From an uncultured Prevotellaceae bacterium (GTDB taxonomy: Bacteria > Bacteroidota > Bacteroidia > Bacteroidales > Bacteroidaceae): DNA of 64,000 nucleotides. Position numbers and translations under genes: made by a program. The stretch is from NCBI GenBank assembly GCA_946411565.1, contig CAMKEM010000001.1:89015-153014 (forward strand). The letters run 5' to 3'. The notes below the pieces were generated by a model. It did not search any database. It had not been told where the DNA came from and saw only the letters and a program-made list of their open reading frames with translations. Shown here one piece after another: positions 17,075 through 25,335 of the stretch; the stretch's first letter is position 1; the number at the start of each line of letters is the position of its first letter.

Positions 17075-18220
17075 ATGTCATATAATCAACAGACAATAAA
17101 ACTAGATAAGGCGCATGCCGAGGTGTATGTATTCGACAATGGTTCTAAGGTGCGCGAAGCCCAAGTGATGATCCATGCGGATAATATCGGGATGACATAC
17201 AAGGAACAACTTGATGCCATTCTTGATGCCTATGCTTCTTTGCGTGAGGATCTTCTCAATGGCTATATAGCCGTTTTCAAACGTTACTATCTCAGCGATG
17301 CTGCCAATCAGGCAGAAATGGTATATGCCCGTGAAAATAAGGAATGTGCCCTTTCAGTTGTTGAGCAACCACCATTGGACGGCACAAAGATTGCCATCTG
17401 GGTGTATATGATGACTGGTGTGGAGACTCGTGTCTCTGAAAGCGGTCTCTATGAGGTCAAGCAAGGCAAATACCGCCACCTATGGAATGGAAGTGCCTAT
17501 AACATGGCTGCAAGTAGCGAGTATCAGGCTCATCATCTTCTCGAGGAATATATTGAGCAACTTGAAAAGGAAGGCTGTACTCTCGAAAAGAACTGCATCC
17601 GCACTTGGTTCTTCGTGGCTAACGTGGATCTGAACTATGGTGGTGTGGTTCGTGCTCGTAATCATGTGTTCTTCCATCAAGGCTTGACAAACCAGACTCA
17701 TTTCATAGCCTCTACAGGCATAGGTGGTCGTCAGGCTGATCCTAATGTCCTTGTGCAGCTCGACAACTATGCTGTTGAAGGAATAAGCAAGGAGCAGATA
17801 AAATATCTCTATGCCCCAACCCACCTCAACCGCACAAGCGACTATGGCGTGAGCTTCGAGCGTGGCACATACGTGGATTATGAGGACAGAAGACACGTCT
17901 TCATAAGCGGTACGGCAAGTATCGACAACAAGGGTATGGTGGTTCATACTGGCGATATAGTCCGCCAGACCGAGCGTATGCTTGAGAATATCGAGGTACT
18001 CCTTGCCGAGGCTGAATGCACATGGGAGAACGTAAGCGAGATGTCCGTCTATCTTCGTGACGTAGCTGACTACGGCATCGTTAGCCGAATGTTCGCAGAA
18101 CGTTTCCCTAACAAGCCTTACGTCATCGTCCTTGCTCCTGTCTGTCGCCCAGGCTGGCTGATAGAGACGGAGTGTATGGCGATCGCCTCTCACCCGTCCT
18201 GCGGACACCCTCTCCCCTAA
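17075..18220 (+). CDS. Rid (YjgF)-fold protein, chorismatase/FkbO-like architecture
   Basis: A 381-residue cytosolic protein. The C-terminal ~130 residues have the YjgF/Rid pattern (VFISGTASIDNKGMVVHTGDIVRQTERMLENIEVLLAEA, then MSVYLRDVADYGIV and PYVIVLAPVCRPGWLIETEC), in which the Arg of CRPGWL is the usual carboxylate-binding residue. The N-terminal half is a degenerate second Rid-like domain, as in chorismatase-type proteins (FkbO/Hyg5/XanB2). The substrate cannot be decided from sequence. The last ~10 residues (from 371, SHPSCGHPLP) and the TAA are encoded by a GC-rich palindrome, so the native C-terminus was replaced. Confidence 0.65.
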   Translation: MSYNQQTIKLDKAHAEVYVFDNGSKVREAQVMIHADNIGMTYKEQLDAILDAYASLREDLLNGYIAVFKRYYLSDAANQAEMVYARENKECALSVVEQPPLDGTKIAIWVYMMTGVETRVSESGLYEVKQGKYRHLWNGSAYNMAASSEYQAHHLLEEYIEQLEKEGCTLEKNCIRTWFFVANVDLNYGGVVRARNHVFFHQGLTNQTHFIASTGIGGRQADPNVLVQLDNYAVEGISKEQIKYLYAPTHLNRTSDYGVSFERGTYVDYEDRRHVFISGTASIDNKGMVVHTGDIVRQTERMLENIEVLLAEAECTWENVSEMSVYLRDVADYGIVSRMFAERFPNKPYVIVLAPVCRPGWLIETECMAIASHPSCGHPLP

Positions 18221-18255
18221 GGGCGAGGGTGTCACGTAGTGACGGGTGAGGGGCC
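18185..18255. repeat. Fused family B palindrome between convergent genes
   Basis: A left arm of the GTCC-TGC-GGAC subtype joins a right arm of the GTCAC-GTAGTGAC subtype directly at CCCTAAGGG with no interior. The ~70-bp near-perfect palindrome could act as a two-way terminator for the Rid gene and fabI. Confidence 0.85.
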
Positions 18256-18268
18256 GCAGGTTAGGCTT

Positions 18269-19132
18269 TTATCCGTAAATAATCTTCCCCGTCTCTGCGT
18301 CTGTATTCTCAGGCACGAAGCTCTTGTTATACTGAGTCATACCGCGGAGAGACATACCCATGTTAGAGAAGCCACCATCGTGGAAGAGAGTCTGCATAGT
18401 AACCTTGCGGGTAAGGTCAGAGAACATAACCACACAATAGTCGGCACACTCATCAGCAGAAGCGTTGCCAAGTGGAGACATACGGTCAGCATAGTCGAGC
18501 ATACCGTCGAAGCCCTTGATACCGCCACCAGCAGTCGTCATGGTAGGAGACTGAGAGATTGTATTTACACGAACACCCTTCTCACGACCATAGATATAAC
18601 CGAAAGAACGAGCGATAGACTCAAGGAGAGCCTTAGCGTCAGCCATATCATTATAACCGAAGAATGTGCGATGAGAAGCAACGTATGTGAGAGCAAGGAT
18701 GGAACCGTATTCTGCAATAGCGTCAAGCTTCTTTGCAACCTGAATCATCTTATGGAAAGAGATAGCAGAGATGTCGAGAGTCTTGTCAAGGAAGCTATAG
18801 TCAAGATCATCGTATGTGCGTTTCTTTCGCATATTCATAGACATAGCGCATGAGTGAAGAACGAAATCGATCTTTCCACCGAGAGCCTTCTGAGCCTCCA
18901 CGAAGAGATTCTCAAGATCCTCAACGCTTGTAGCGTCTGCAGGAATGATTACTGCATTGGTCTTCTTTGCGAGTTCGTCGATAGTACCCATACGACATGC
19001 AACAGCAGTATTAGTGAGAACGATCTGTGCGCCTTCTTCTACTGCACGCTCAGCAACCTTCCAAGCGATAGACTGGTCATTAAGTGCGCCGAAGATGATT
19101 CCGCGCTTGCCTTTAAGTAAATTGTAAGACAT
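18269..19132 (-). CDS. fabI: Enoyl-[acyl-carrier-protein] reductase (NADH)
   Basis: Final reduction step of fatty-acid elongation and the target of triclosan-type inhibitors. 287 residues. Nucleotide-binding region GIIFGALNDQSIAWKVA is of the FabI type, with the variant loop instead of a GxGxxG. The catalytic pair is present as Tyr-x6-Lys in GYNDMADAKALLES, with the second tyrosine in LTYVASHR, and SQSPTMTTAGGG is the substrate-loop region. Promoter 19329-19359 precedes it, and the 5' UTR contains a complete family B inverted pair. The gene faces the Rid gene across a palindrome. Confidence 0.95.
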   Translation of the reverse strand: MSYNLLKGKRGIIFGALNDQSIAWKVAERAVEEGAQIVLTNTAVACRMGTIDELAKKTNAVIIPADATSVEDLENLFVEAQKALGGKIDFVLHSCAMSMNMRKKRTYDDLDYSFLDKTLDISAISFHKMIQVAKKLDAIAEYGSILALTYVASHRTFFGYNDMADAKALLESIARSFGYIYGREKGVRVNTISQSPTMTTAGGGIKGFDGMLDYADRMSPLGNASADECADYCVVMFSDLTRKVTMQTLFHDGGFSNMGMSLRGMTQYNKSFVPENTDAETGKIIYG

Positions 19133-19161
19133 TTTTTGTTATCTGAATTGTAAAAAAATAT

Positions 19162-19302
19162 AGCCCCTCACCCGTCACTGTGTGACACCCTCTCCCCAAG
19201 GGGCGAGGGAAAAATTACCTTTATTGGTTATAAGCGTTCGTTACAAACATCCCCCTCGCCCCTTGGGGAGAGGGTGTCACACAGTGACGGGTGAGGGGCT
19301 GT
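19162..19302. repeat. Family B pair (B3) in the fabI 5' UTR
   Basis: Left arm 19162-19211 and right arm 19249-19302 are inverted copies: CCCTCACCC, GTCACTGTGTGAC, CCCTCTCCCCAAGGGGCGAG. The ~37-bp interior is AT-rich. It lies between the fabI promoter and its ATG, so it is transcribed. Confidence 0.92.
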
Positions 19303-19328
19303 TGGTGAGTTTTTTCAATTTGCGGCTG

Positions 19329-19359
19329 CAAAGTTACTAATAAAATTGTGTACGTACAA
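19329..19359 (-). promoter_or_regulatory. fabI promoter
   Basis: Minus-strand TAACTTTG (19329-19336), 20-bp spacer, TTG (19357-19359). Confidence 0.8.
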
Positions 19360-19478
19360 CAATTTTCAGAAAAAAATACAGAAAATGTTCGCTTTTTCTT
19401 TATTACTCAACGCTTCTCCTGTGTTTTTATCGTATTTTCCATGTTTTTCCAACAAATCGCGCTTATTATTCACATAAA

Positions 19479-19566
19479 ATTAATGCGATATTAATGGGCA
19501 TTACATGTCTCACTCCGTGAGGAAACATTAATATTCACCAATAATACATTAATATCGCATTAATTA
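19479..19566. repeat. ATTAATG 11-bp period inverted element (copy 1)
   Basis: ATTAATG starts at 19479 and 19490, ATTACATG near 19500. Inverse CATTAAT lies at 19526, 19547 and 19558. The sequence AAATTAATGCGATATTAATG is shared with a second copy at 55999-56077. Confidence 0.85.
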
Positions 19567-19711
19567 TTCGCTAAAGCAAGTTCTAATGAACACGAAAATC
19601 ACAGAATAGACTGAAACTTCCGCTTCTTTCGTGACTTCCGTGTTCATAAAAAGAAAAGGGAAACATATGTATCTGGTTTATCTGAAATTTCGTCGTGAGT
19701 AGGAAGTAAAT

Positions 19712-19820
19712 ACCATATAAATACTATTAAGACACCATATAAATACCATCATAATACAATAGTTTATGGTATTATTATGGTATTATAATGGTAATATAAT
19801 GGTATTATAATGGTATTATC
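19712..19820. repeat. 11-bp period inverted array (ACCATATAAAT / ATGGTATTATA)
   Basis: Units start at 19712, 19723, 19734 and 19745. The inverse units ATGGTATTATN start at 19766, 19777, 19788, 19799 and 19810. Every step is exactly 11 bp. The gene-free stretch 19360-20112 otherwise holds the promoter at 19919 and no open frame. Confidence 0.9.
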
Positions 19821-19918
19821 ATCGGAGGAAAAGCGAAGGAAGAACGTTGTCAAAACGGATTATTAGCGAGAATAAAAACATGGAGATTTATAATGAAAAG
19901 CTCTTTTTCCCGCAAATA

Positions 19919-19950
19919 TTTGGAGATTTCAGAATAATTGTTTATTTTTG
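19919..19950 (+). promoter_or_regulatory. Promoter of the LRR gene
   Basis: TTTG 19919-19922, 20-bp spacer, TATTTTTG 19943-19950. The ~160-nt leader contains a small hairpin GAACG-GTAA-CGTTC at 20034-20047. Confidence 0.8.
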
Positions 19951-20112
19951 CATCCGAAAGTGTTAGCAAACATATATTAACCCATAAAAACAATTAATAA
20001 GAAACAGAAATTACATCAACTAAAACCAAAGACGAACGGTAACGTTCCCCTATGCTGATGATAGTCTCAGACCTTTTTGGCAAAAGTAAATAAATCTAAT
20101 TATTATCTAATC

Positions 20113-21645
20113 ATGAAAAAGTTCTTTACATTTATTTCCCTTTGCATGATTGCCTTCAATGCAATTCATGCAGAAATTACTTGGACTTTGTCTAACGGTA
20201 CATTGACCATATCAGGAACTGGTATGCCAGATTATGGTTATTATGATTATTCACCTTGGCATTCTCAAATATTAAAGATAAAAAAAATAGTAATAGAAAA
20301 TGGAGTGACAAACATTGGAAATAATGCTTTCTTCAGTTGCTCAGGTCTCACCTCAATAACTATCCCAAATTCTGTAACGAGTATTGGTGAATGTGCTTTC
20401 TGCGGTTGTAGAGGCATGACCTCCATCACGATTCCCAATAGCGTGAAGAGCATTGGAGATGGAGCTTTCCAAAATTGTAGCGGTCTGACCTCCATCACGA
20501 TTCCCAACAGCGTGAAGACTATCGGAGAAGGGGCATTCTATCAGTGCAGCGGCCTGACTTCCATCACGATGGGCAACAGCGTGATGAGCATAGGAAGCGT
20601 GGCTTTCGCTAATTGCAGCTACTTGACCTCTGTCCATATTTCGGATCTGGAGGCATGGTGTAGGATATCTTTCTCTCGTTACCAAAGTAATCCACTTTGT
20701 TATGCCCATCATTTGTATATGAATGGAAGCGAAATAACCAATTTGGTTATTCCCAACAGCGTGAAGAGCATTGGAGACAATGCTTTCTTTGGCTGTAGCG
20801 GTTTAACCTCCATCACAATTCCCAACAGCGTGACAAGTATAGGAGAAAGGTCTTTCCAAGGATGTAGCGGACTTACTTCCATCACGATTCCCAATAGCGT
20901 GAAGAGTATTGGAGAAGGGGCTTTCTTGTGTTGTAGCGGTCTTACCTCCATCACTATCCCCAACAGCGTGACGAACATAGGGGAGTCCGCATTTTCAGGA
21001 TGCGACGACCTTACTTCCGTCACGATTCCCAACAGCGTAACAAGTATAGGAAAGATGGCTTTCTCTGGTTGTAGTAGCCTGATTTCGATTAATGTGGAGA
21101 AGGGAAATACAACATATGATTCTAGAGATAACTGTAATGCCATAATAGAGACAAACACGAATGCACTTATCACAGGATGTAAAAACACAATAATACCCAA
21201 TAGTGTGAAAAGCATTGTAGAATATGCATTCTCTGGCTATTATTTACCAGAAGTTATTTCTCTGATTGAAAATCCGTTTGATATAAATACAAACACATTC
21301 TCAAACGAAACATTTCGTAATGCCACATTATATATCCCAATCGGGACAATTGAAAAGTACAAGGCAACAGAGGGTTGGAAGAAATTTGCTTTTATTAAAG
21401 AAAGATTTGAGAATAGCATTACTCAAGTGAGGGCAAATGCGTTACTGATACAATCAGAAAATAGAAAAATTATTATTAATGGTGTTGATGACGGTACAAA
21501 TGTCAGCGTTTACAACACAAACGGTGTTCTGAGTGGAACAGCCATCAGTCATAATGGGAGTGCAACTATCAACACGACCCTACAAATGGGCAGCGTTGCG
21601 ATTGTTAAGATTGGAGAAAAGCAGGTTAAGGTAATAATAAGATAG
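20113..21645 (+). CDS. BspA-like leucine-rich repeat surface protein with CTD-like tail
   Basis: 510 residues counted from ATG 20113, where the signal peptide KKFFTFISLCMIAFNAIHA begins; the in-frame ATG at 20077 only adds a non-hydrophobic lead. About ten 23-residue type-5 LRRs follow (pattern SITIPNSVTSIGEGAFxGCSGLT), with a short non-repeat interruption around residues 170-200. The last ~75 residues (VSVYNTNGVLSG, then SVAIVKIGEKQVKVIIR) resemble a type IX secretion sorting domain. BspA-type LRR proteins mediate adhesion in Prevotella and Treponema relatives. The 69-bp DNA repeats inside are near-identical, so copy-number variation is likely. Confidence 0.88.
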   Translation: MKKFFTFISLCMIAFNAIHAEITWTLSNGTLTISGTGMPDYGYYDYSPWHSQILKIKKIVIENGVTNIGNNAFFSCSGLTSITIPNSVTSIGECAFCGCRGMTSITIPNSVKSIGDGAFQNCSGLTSITIPNSVKTIGEGAFYQCSGLTSITMGNSVMSIGSVAFANCSYLTSVHISDLEAWCRISFSRYQSNPLCYAHHLYMNGSEITNLVIPNSVKSIGDNAFFGCSGLTSITIPNSVTSIGERSFQGCSGLTSITIPNSVKSIGEGAFLCCSGLTSITIPNSVTNIGESAFSGCDDLTSVTIPNSVTSIGKMAFSGCSSLISINVEKGNTTYDSRDNCNAIIETNTNALITGCKNTIIPNSVKSIVEYAFSGYYLPEVISLIENPFDINTNTFSNETFRNATLYIPIGTIEKYKATEGWKKFAFIKERFENSITQVRANALLIQSENRKIIINGVDDGTNVSVYNTNGVLSGTAISHNGSATINTTLQMGSVAIVKIGEKQVKVIIR

Positions 21646-21680
21646 AATGTTCTTGTGGTCAGACAATTCTATCTTGTAGC

Positions 21681-21836
21681 TCATAGGCTATCAAAATAAC
21701 ATTGCATATCCTCAGGCGTTCTACACGAGATAGTCTCACCGTTGACATATTCCTCACGAGCCTTATTGATATAACAACGCATAGACGGAGAAATTATCAT
21801 CTGTGACTGTTTTGGTATAGATGTCGATGTTGCCAT
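21681..21836 (-). CDS. Small conserved-looking protein, antitoxin-like
   Basis: 51 residues from ATG 21836; a longer 70-residue frame begins upstream of the promoter and is unlikely. The sequence MATSTSIPKQSQMIISPS, then an Ala-Arg-Glu-Glu-Tyr helix, a Gly-Glu-Thr turn and a terminal EDMQCYFDSL helix, resembles the short orphan antitoxin-like proteins common in Bacteroidetes. No toxin gene is adjacent. Minus-strand -7 box TATCTTTG at 21864-21871 fits this start. Function unknown. Confidence 0.5.
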   Translation of the reverse strand: MATSTSIPKQSQMIISPSMRCYINKAREEYVNGETISCRTPEDMQCYFDSL

Positions 21837-21863
21837 AATTATATTGTTTATCGATTTCGCAGA

Positions 21864-21871
21864 CAAAGATA
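21864..21871 (-). promoter_or_regulatory. -7 box of the small 21836 gene
   Basis: TATCTTTG on the minus strand matches TAnnTTTG. No good TTG at the usual distance. Confidence 0.5.
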
Positions 21872-21963
21872 CTACTTTTTTAGCAAACCGCATAAAAGAA
21901 ACTACACTTTTAACATAATTCTATAAATTATTTACTCACAAAAGCACATTCCATATCTATAAA

Positions 21964-22079
21964 AATAACGCAAAGACACAAAGACGCGGTGTTTATTTCT
22001 TGCACACGGAACACTTTCGTTTCTTTCGAGTCTTCTGTGTTCTAAAATAAAAACTTTGCGTCTCTGCGCCTTTGCGTTT
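21964..22079. repeat. Period-8 inverted array (ACGCAAAG / CTTTGCGT)
   Basis: acgcaaag, acacaaag, acgcggtg at 21967-21990, and tttgcgtc, tctgcgcc, tttgcgtt at 22055-22078. The centre holds a TTTCTTTCG / TTCTGTGTTC period-9 motif. It fills most of the gap before the receptor stop. Confidence 0.8.
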
Positions 22080-22106
22080 ATACTATTTATGTCTAATTTC
22101 GTTATC

Positions 22107-24449
22107 TTACAAGCTAAGACGGAAACCGAAGCTCATTGTTCGAGCTGCACCCCAATAGCCTGTGAAGGTATCGAGGTCGTGACTTTTGCCGTCTGTACCG
22201 CGCTCTATATACTTAGAATCGAGGAGGTTGCGACCTGTTGCAAAGAGATTGATACGCACATCCTTTGTAAGTGCGCCCTCCCAACCGAATGTGGCATCAA
22301 GAAGATGATATGAAGGGAACTCGTAAGAGTCTGCCTTATCGTCAGGAGTACGACTTGAAGGCTCGAAATCAGCATACATACGGGCATTGAACTGCCATCC
22401 TGCGTGGATATAGAAACCGCCATGAAGCTTTGCATCGAGTTGTGCACCCAACTGAGTCTGTGGGGCATCACCTACGTGAAGTCCGTCGCAAGAGATAGAG
22501 GTTTCCTTGAGAGTCTCGCCAGAATATGTATCGTATGTGATTGCATTACCAGAATTCTTCCACTTCCAAGAAGCAGTCATGGCATATACGCTTGCCTTGA
22601 GCCAAGGGGTGAGTTGCTGATGAGCGTTAAGCTCTATACCTGCATGAAGAGCGTTGAGTCCCTTGATCTGGTATTTCTCAGCAGCGGCATTAGCCTGCTT
22701 TGCAGCACTAACGGTAAGAGTCTTGTTTCGCCAAGATGCGATGTAGCCAGAAAGTTCCATGCCACCGCCGTTCCATGTAGGACGCCATCCCATTTCAGCC
22801 ATGATGTTAGTCTCGTTGGTGATGTCCTTGGTGATGCTCATATCGCTTGAAGCGAGATAGACACCTGCGTATGGCAGACGTGAGTTGTAGCCGGCATTGA
22901 GATAAAGGGCGTTGTTATCGTCGGCCTTCCAGAGAATACCGCCCTTGAAGCTTGCACCCACGCCATGCGCCCAGTCAGACTTTTGACCGTTGGCATCATT
23001 ATGACGACGGTAGTTGCCGTTGAATACTGACACACCGAGGTTTGCGTTTATCTTTTCAGAAGTATAAGAACCCTGAACATAGCCAGAAATGTGGTGAGTG
23101 GTACGACCATAGCGAGAGCCTACATAATCGCCGAGCGAGAGTGATGCACCCGTTGAAGGATCAACGAATGTATCACCACCAAGCATATCAAGTATGCTCA
23201 TCTTCGACCAAGTATCGTAATACTGATACTGAAGTCCTGCGCTCGCTTTCCACGAATCAGTAATCTTATAGTCACCGGATGCAATCGCTCCAAATTGAGT
23301 ATGTCCAGAAAGATAGTCGATCATCACGTTCTTTGATACGCCATCGACCTGATTCTCTGCTACGATAGCGTCAAAGTCGATATGACCGTCGTTTGTCTGA
23401 TGATTGATGATGGCTGGAATGCCAGACTTATAGTTATTATATGTGCTGCTACCGCCACCGTCGGCAATGGCAAGATAGAGGGAGTTCTTCATAGAGAAGC
23501 GCTCACCGTTCATAAGATGCTGGAGTGTGAAGTATGGCTTGAAGTAGTGGTTGTGACCAATACTATACTGTTTTCCGTTGTAGTAGCCCCAGTTCTTTGA
23601 ATAGTTACGACCATACTTATCCACCTCAGCAGCAGTCAGTTCCGTGTTACGCTGGTCATGCTTCTCAGGAGAGCCGAGAGCCGTGAAGATGAGGGTATTG
23701 GTCTGGTTGAGAATCTTAGATACAGAGAGCATATATGAGAATGTCTCAACGTTGGTCTTCTCCACATATCCCGCACCCTTAACGTATGCAAGGTTGAGGT
23801 CAACCGTCCAACCGTTCTTCAGCAGACCAGAAGAATAGCCGAAAGTACCCTTCGTAGTGCCGTATTCAGTTGTTGACATTCCGAAATCAATAACAGGAAG
23901 CTCAGAAGCAGTACGGGTAACGATATTCACCATACCGCCCATAGCACAGTCGGCAAGCATGGATGCGCCAAGACCTTTCTGCACCTGAACAGAATAGGTA
24001 GCATCAGCAAGTCCCATCCAGTTGTTCCAATACATAGAGCCAGATGTCAAGCCCTGAATAGGAATACCGTTGAGGAGGATTGAGATATTGTCCTGTTTGA
24101 AACCACGCATATTGAGCGTAGCATCACCATAGGAGCCAGTAGAAGCGGTTGCATATACACCTGGAAGTCCCTGGAACATCTCAAGATAGTTAGGAGCTGT
24201 CTGGTGCAGACGGATATCCGCAGGAGTAATAGTAGAGAGATTGAGTGGAGTCTCGTTAGCCTTAACGAAATGTGCGCTAACGGTGACTTCCTGAAGGTTG
24301 ATGGCAGAGTCTGCCACAAGATCGAGAGGGTTAGCCTCTGTTTCTGACGCGTTGCTAATAGTACGCACAGCCTCAACGCCCTTGTCAGCGTATGAGAGAC
24401 TTGGTAGAATTGCGATACCTAAAGCAACAATTGAAAGTGATTTCTTCAT
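22107..24449 (-). CDS. TonB-dependent outer-membrane receptor under FMN riboswitch control
   Basis: A 780-residue receptor with signal peptide (KKSLSIVALGIAILPSLSYA), plug domain (~residues 50-190: LQEVTVSAHFVK, QGLPGVYATASTGSYGDATLNMRGF, GGMVNIVTR) and a 22-strand-type barrel ending MSFGFRLSL. There is no SusD partner and no carboxypeptidase-like extension, so it is a small-molecule rather than a SusC-type glycan receptor. The only strong clue to its ligand is the FMN riboswitch in its leader, which points to riboflavin or another flavin; this is inference. Iron-type receptors share the same architecture, so the substrate needs a test. Confidence 0.88.
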   Translation of the reverse strand: MKKSLSIVALGIAILPSLSYADKGVEAVRTISNASETEANPLDLVADSAINLQEVTVSAHFVKANETPLNLSTITPADIRLHQTAPNYLEMFQGLPGVYATASTGSYGDATLNMRGFKQDNISILLNGIPIQGLTSGSMYWNNWMGLADATYSVQVQKGLGASMLADCAMGGMVNIVTRTASELPVIDFGMSTTEYGTTKGTFGYSSGLLKNGWTVDLNLAYVKGAGYVEKTNVETFSYMLSVSKILNQTNTLIFTALGSPEKHDQRNTELTAAEVDKYGRNYSKNWGYYNGKQYSIGHNHYFKPYFTLQHLMNGERFSMKNSLYLAIADGGGSSTYNNYKSGIPAIINHQTNDGHIDFDAIVAENQVDGVSKNVMIDYLSGHTQFGAIASGDYKITDSWKASAGLQYQYYDTWSKMSILDMLGGDTFVDPSTGASLSLGDYVGSRYGRTTHHISGYVQGSYTSEKINANLGVSVFNGNYRRHNDANGQKSDWAHGVGASFKGGILWKADDNNALYLNAGYNSRLPYAGVYLASSDMSITKDITNETNIMAEMGWRPTWNGGGMELSGYIASWRNKTLTVSAAKQANAAAEKYQIKGLNALHAGIELNAHQQLTPWLKASVYAMTASWKWKNSGNAITYDTYSGETLKETSISCDGLHVGDAPQTQLGAQLDAKLHGGFYIHAGWQFNARMYADFEPSSRTPDDKADSYEFPSYHLLDATFGWEGALTKDVRINLFATGRNLLDSKYIERGTDGKSHDLDTFTGYWGAARTMSFGFRLSL

Positions 24450-24483
24450 TTTTTTAGAAAGCTTTAAATTGTTATTACTCTCA

Positions 24484-24560
24484 GGTTTTAAGGTTCTTAG
24501 GTTTTAAGGTCTAAAACGCTCATAAACGAAGCTGACCTCATAACCTTAACACCTTATAAC
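24484..24560. repeat. Period-8 inverted array (AGGTTTTA / ACCTTAAC)
   Basis: Two blocks of 8-mers (aggtttta, aggttctt, aggtttta, aggtctaa, and acctcata, accttaac, accttata, acct) lie in inverse sense in the receptor leader. Confidence 0.65.
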
Positions 24561-24680
24561 CTGAATTATAAATTAGGCATACAATTCAAGGCTTTCTTGC
24601 ATAACATGAAGTTATACAGATGTTTGTTTCCTGAACACAAAATATAAACTGTACATTGATAGTACAGGAAAATGCTCAGT

Positions 24681-24823
24681 CTTCTTCCATCCAGACTATA
24701 CTGTCGGTACCGTGATTGCAACGGTTCGTGCCTCTAAAATAGTACATAGTAAATGGTACATTGTACATGAAAGTGGCTTGCGGACTTTACCGCCGATCGG
24801 GAATTTCACCCTGCCCTGAAGAG
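24681..24823 (-). promoter_or_regulatory. FMN riboswitch (RFN element)
   Basis: On the minus strand the RFN consensus blocks appear in order: AGGGCAGGGTGAAATTCCC, GATCGGCGGTAAAGTCCGC, AAGCC, a variable region, GAACCGTTGCAATCACGG, TACCGACAGTATAGTCTGG, then ATGGAAGAAG closing P1 with CTCTTC. Only the variable stem departs from the family, since it holds a period-7 repeat. It lies between promoter 24865-24896 and the receptor ATG, about 230 nt upstream. I see no clear terminator, so translational or distal control is possible. Confidence 0.95.
24737..24768. repeat. Period-7 array inside the FMN riboswitch
   Basis: atagtac, atagtaa, atggtac, attgtac, atgaaag in register. The 18-mer AAATAGTACATAGTAAAT at 24737 is identical to 52194-52211. 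Confidence 0.88.
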
Positions 24824-24864
24824 TTTGCAAAGCGCGAAAATGCGCCAAATTTTAAAATCGGGTG

Positions 24865-24896
24865 CAAAAGTAATGATTTTTCTTTAAACAAGCAAA
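24865..24896 (-). promoter_or_regulatory. Promoter of the riboswitch-receptor transcript
   Basis: Minus-strand TACTTTTG (24865-24872), 20-bp spacer, TTTG (24893-24896). Confidence 0.8.
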
Positions 24897-24949
24897 TAAA
24901 TTCAAAGAAAATGTTACATTTTGTTAGTTTGAACGAGTTTTAGAAAGTA

Positions 24950-25330
24950 AATGGGCAGTAAATTATATTCAGTAAATTATTTAACGCACCTTTGGTGCTG
25001 AACTGACAATAATTACCAATCTTACCAATCTTTTTCCATAAGAATTATTTTTATAATCAAGAATTAGAGAATTTGAGATCTTTGAATTAATGAGAAAAAG
25101 AGAAGTATTGCTACTTACGTAGCATTAGGAATTGTCGTGATTGCCAAGAGCGTAAGCGACATTTCTCAAATTCTTATAAATTCAAAAAGAAAAAATCTCT
25201 AATTCTCTAATTCTTGATAAAAATAAAAGATTGAAAAGATTGTGTAGATTGGTAATTATTGTCAGTTAAAAAGCAACTTGTTGCTAATTCTTTGAACTTG
25301 CTTTTAATTTTCTGATAATTTACTTTCTAA
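24950..25330. repeat. Nested inverted repeat element, period-9 units
   Basis: Outer arms AACTGACAATAATTACCAAT (~25002) and ATTGGTAATTATTGTCAGTT (~25247) are perfect inverses. Inner arms with AGAATTAGAGAAT (~25060) and ATTCTCTAATTCTTGAT (~25203) are also inverse. The centre holds TGCTACTTACGTAGCA. Flanking AGTAAATTAT units lie on both sides. The same outer arms recur at 36580-36710. The gene-free stretch 24897-25335 holds nothing else I can identify. Confidence 0.85.
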
Positions 25331-25335
25331 ACCCT

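Noticed and set aside
18239..18853. Plus-strand 204-residue frame opposite fabI
   Set aside because: It is the complement of the strongly supported fabI gene.
20077..20112. ATG 20077 as LRR protein start
   Set aside because: It would put 12 polar residues before a normal signal peptide that begins at ATG 20113.
24897..25335. tRNA or other structured RNA gene
   Set aside because: The folding potential is fully explained by nested inverted repeats; no cloverleaf or CCA-type features.
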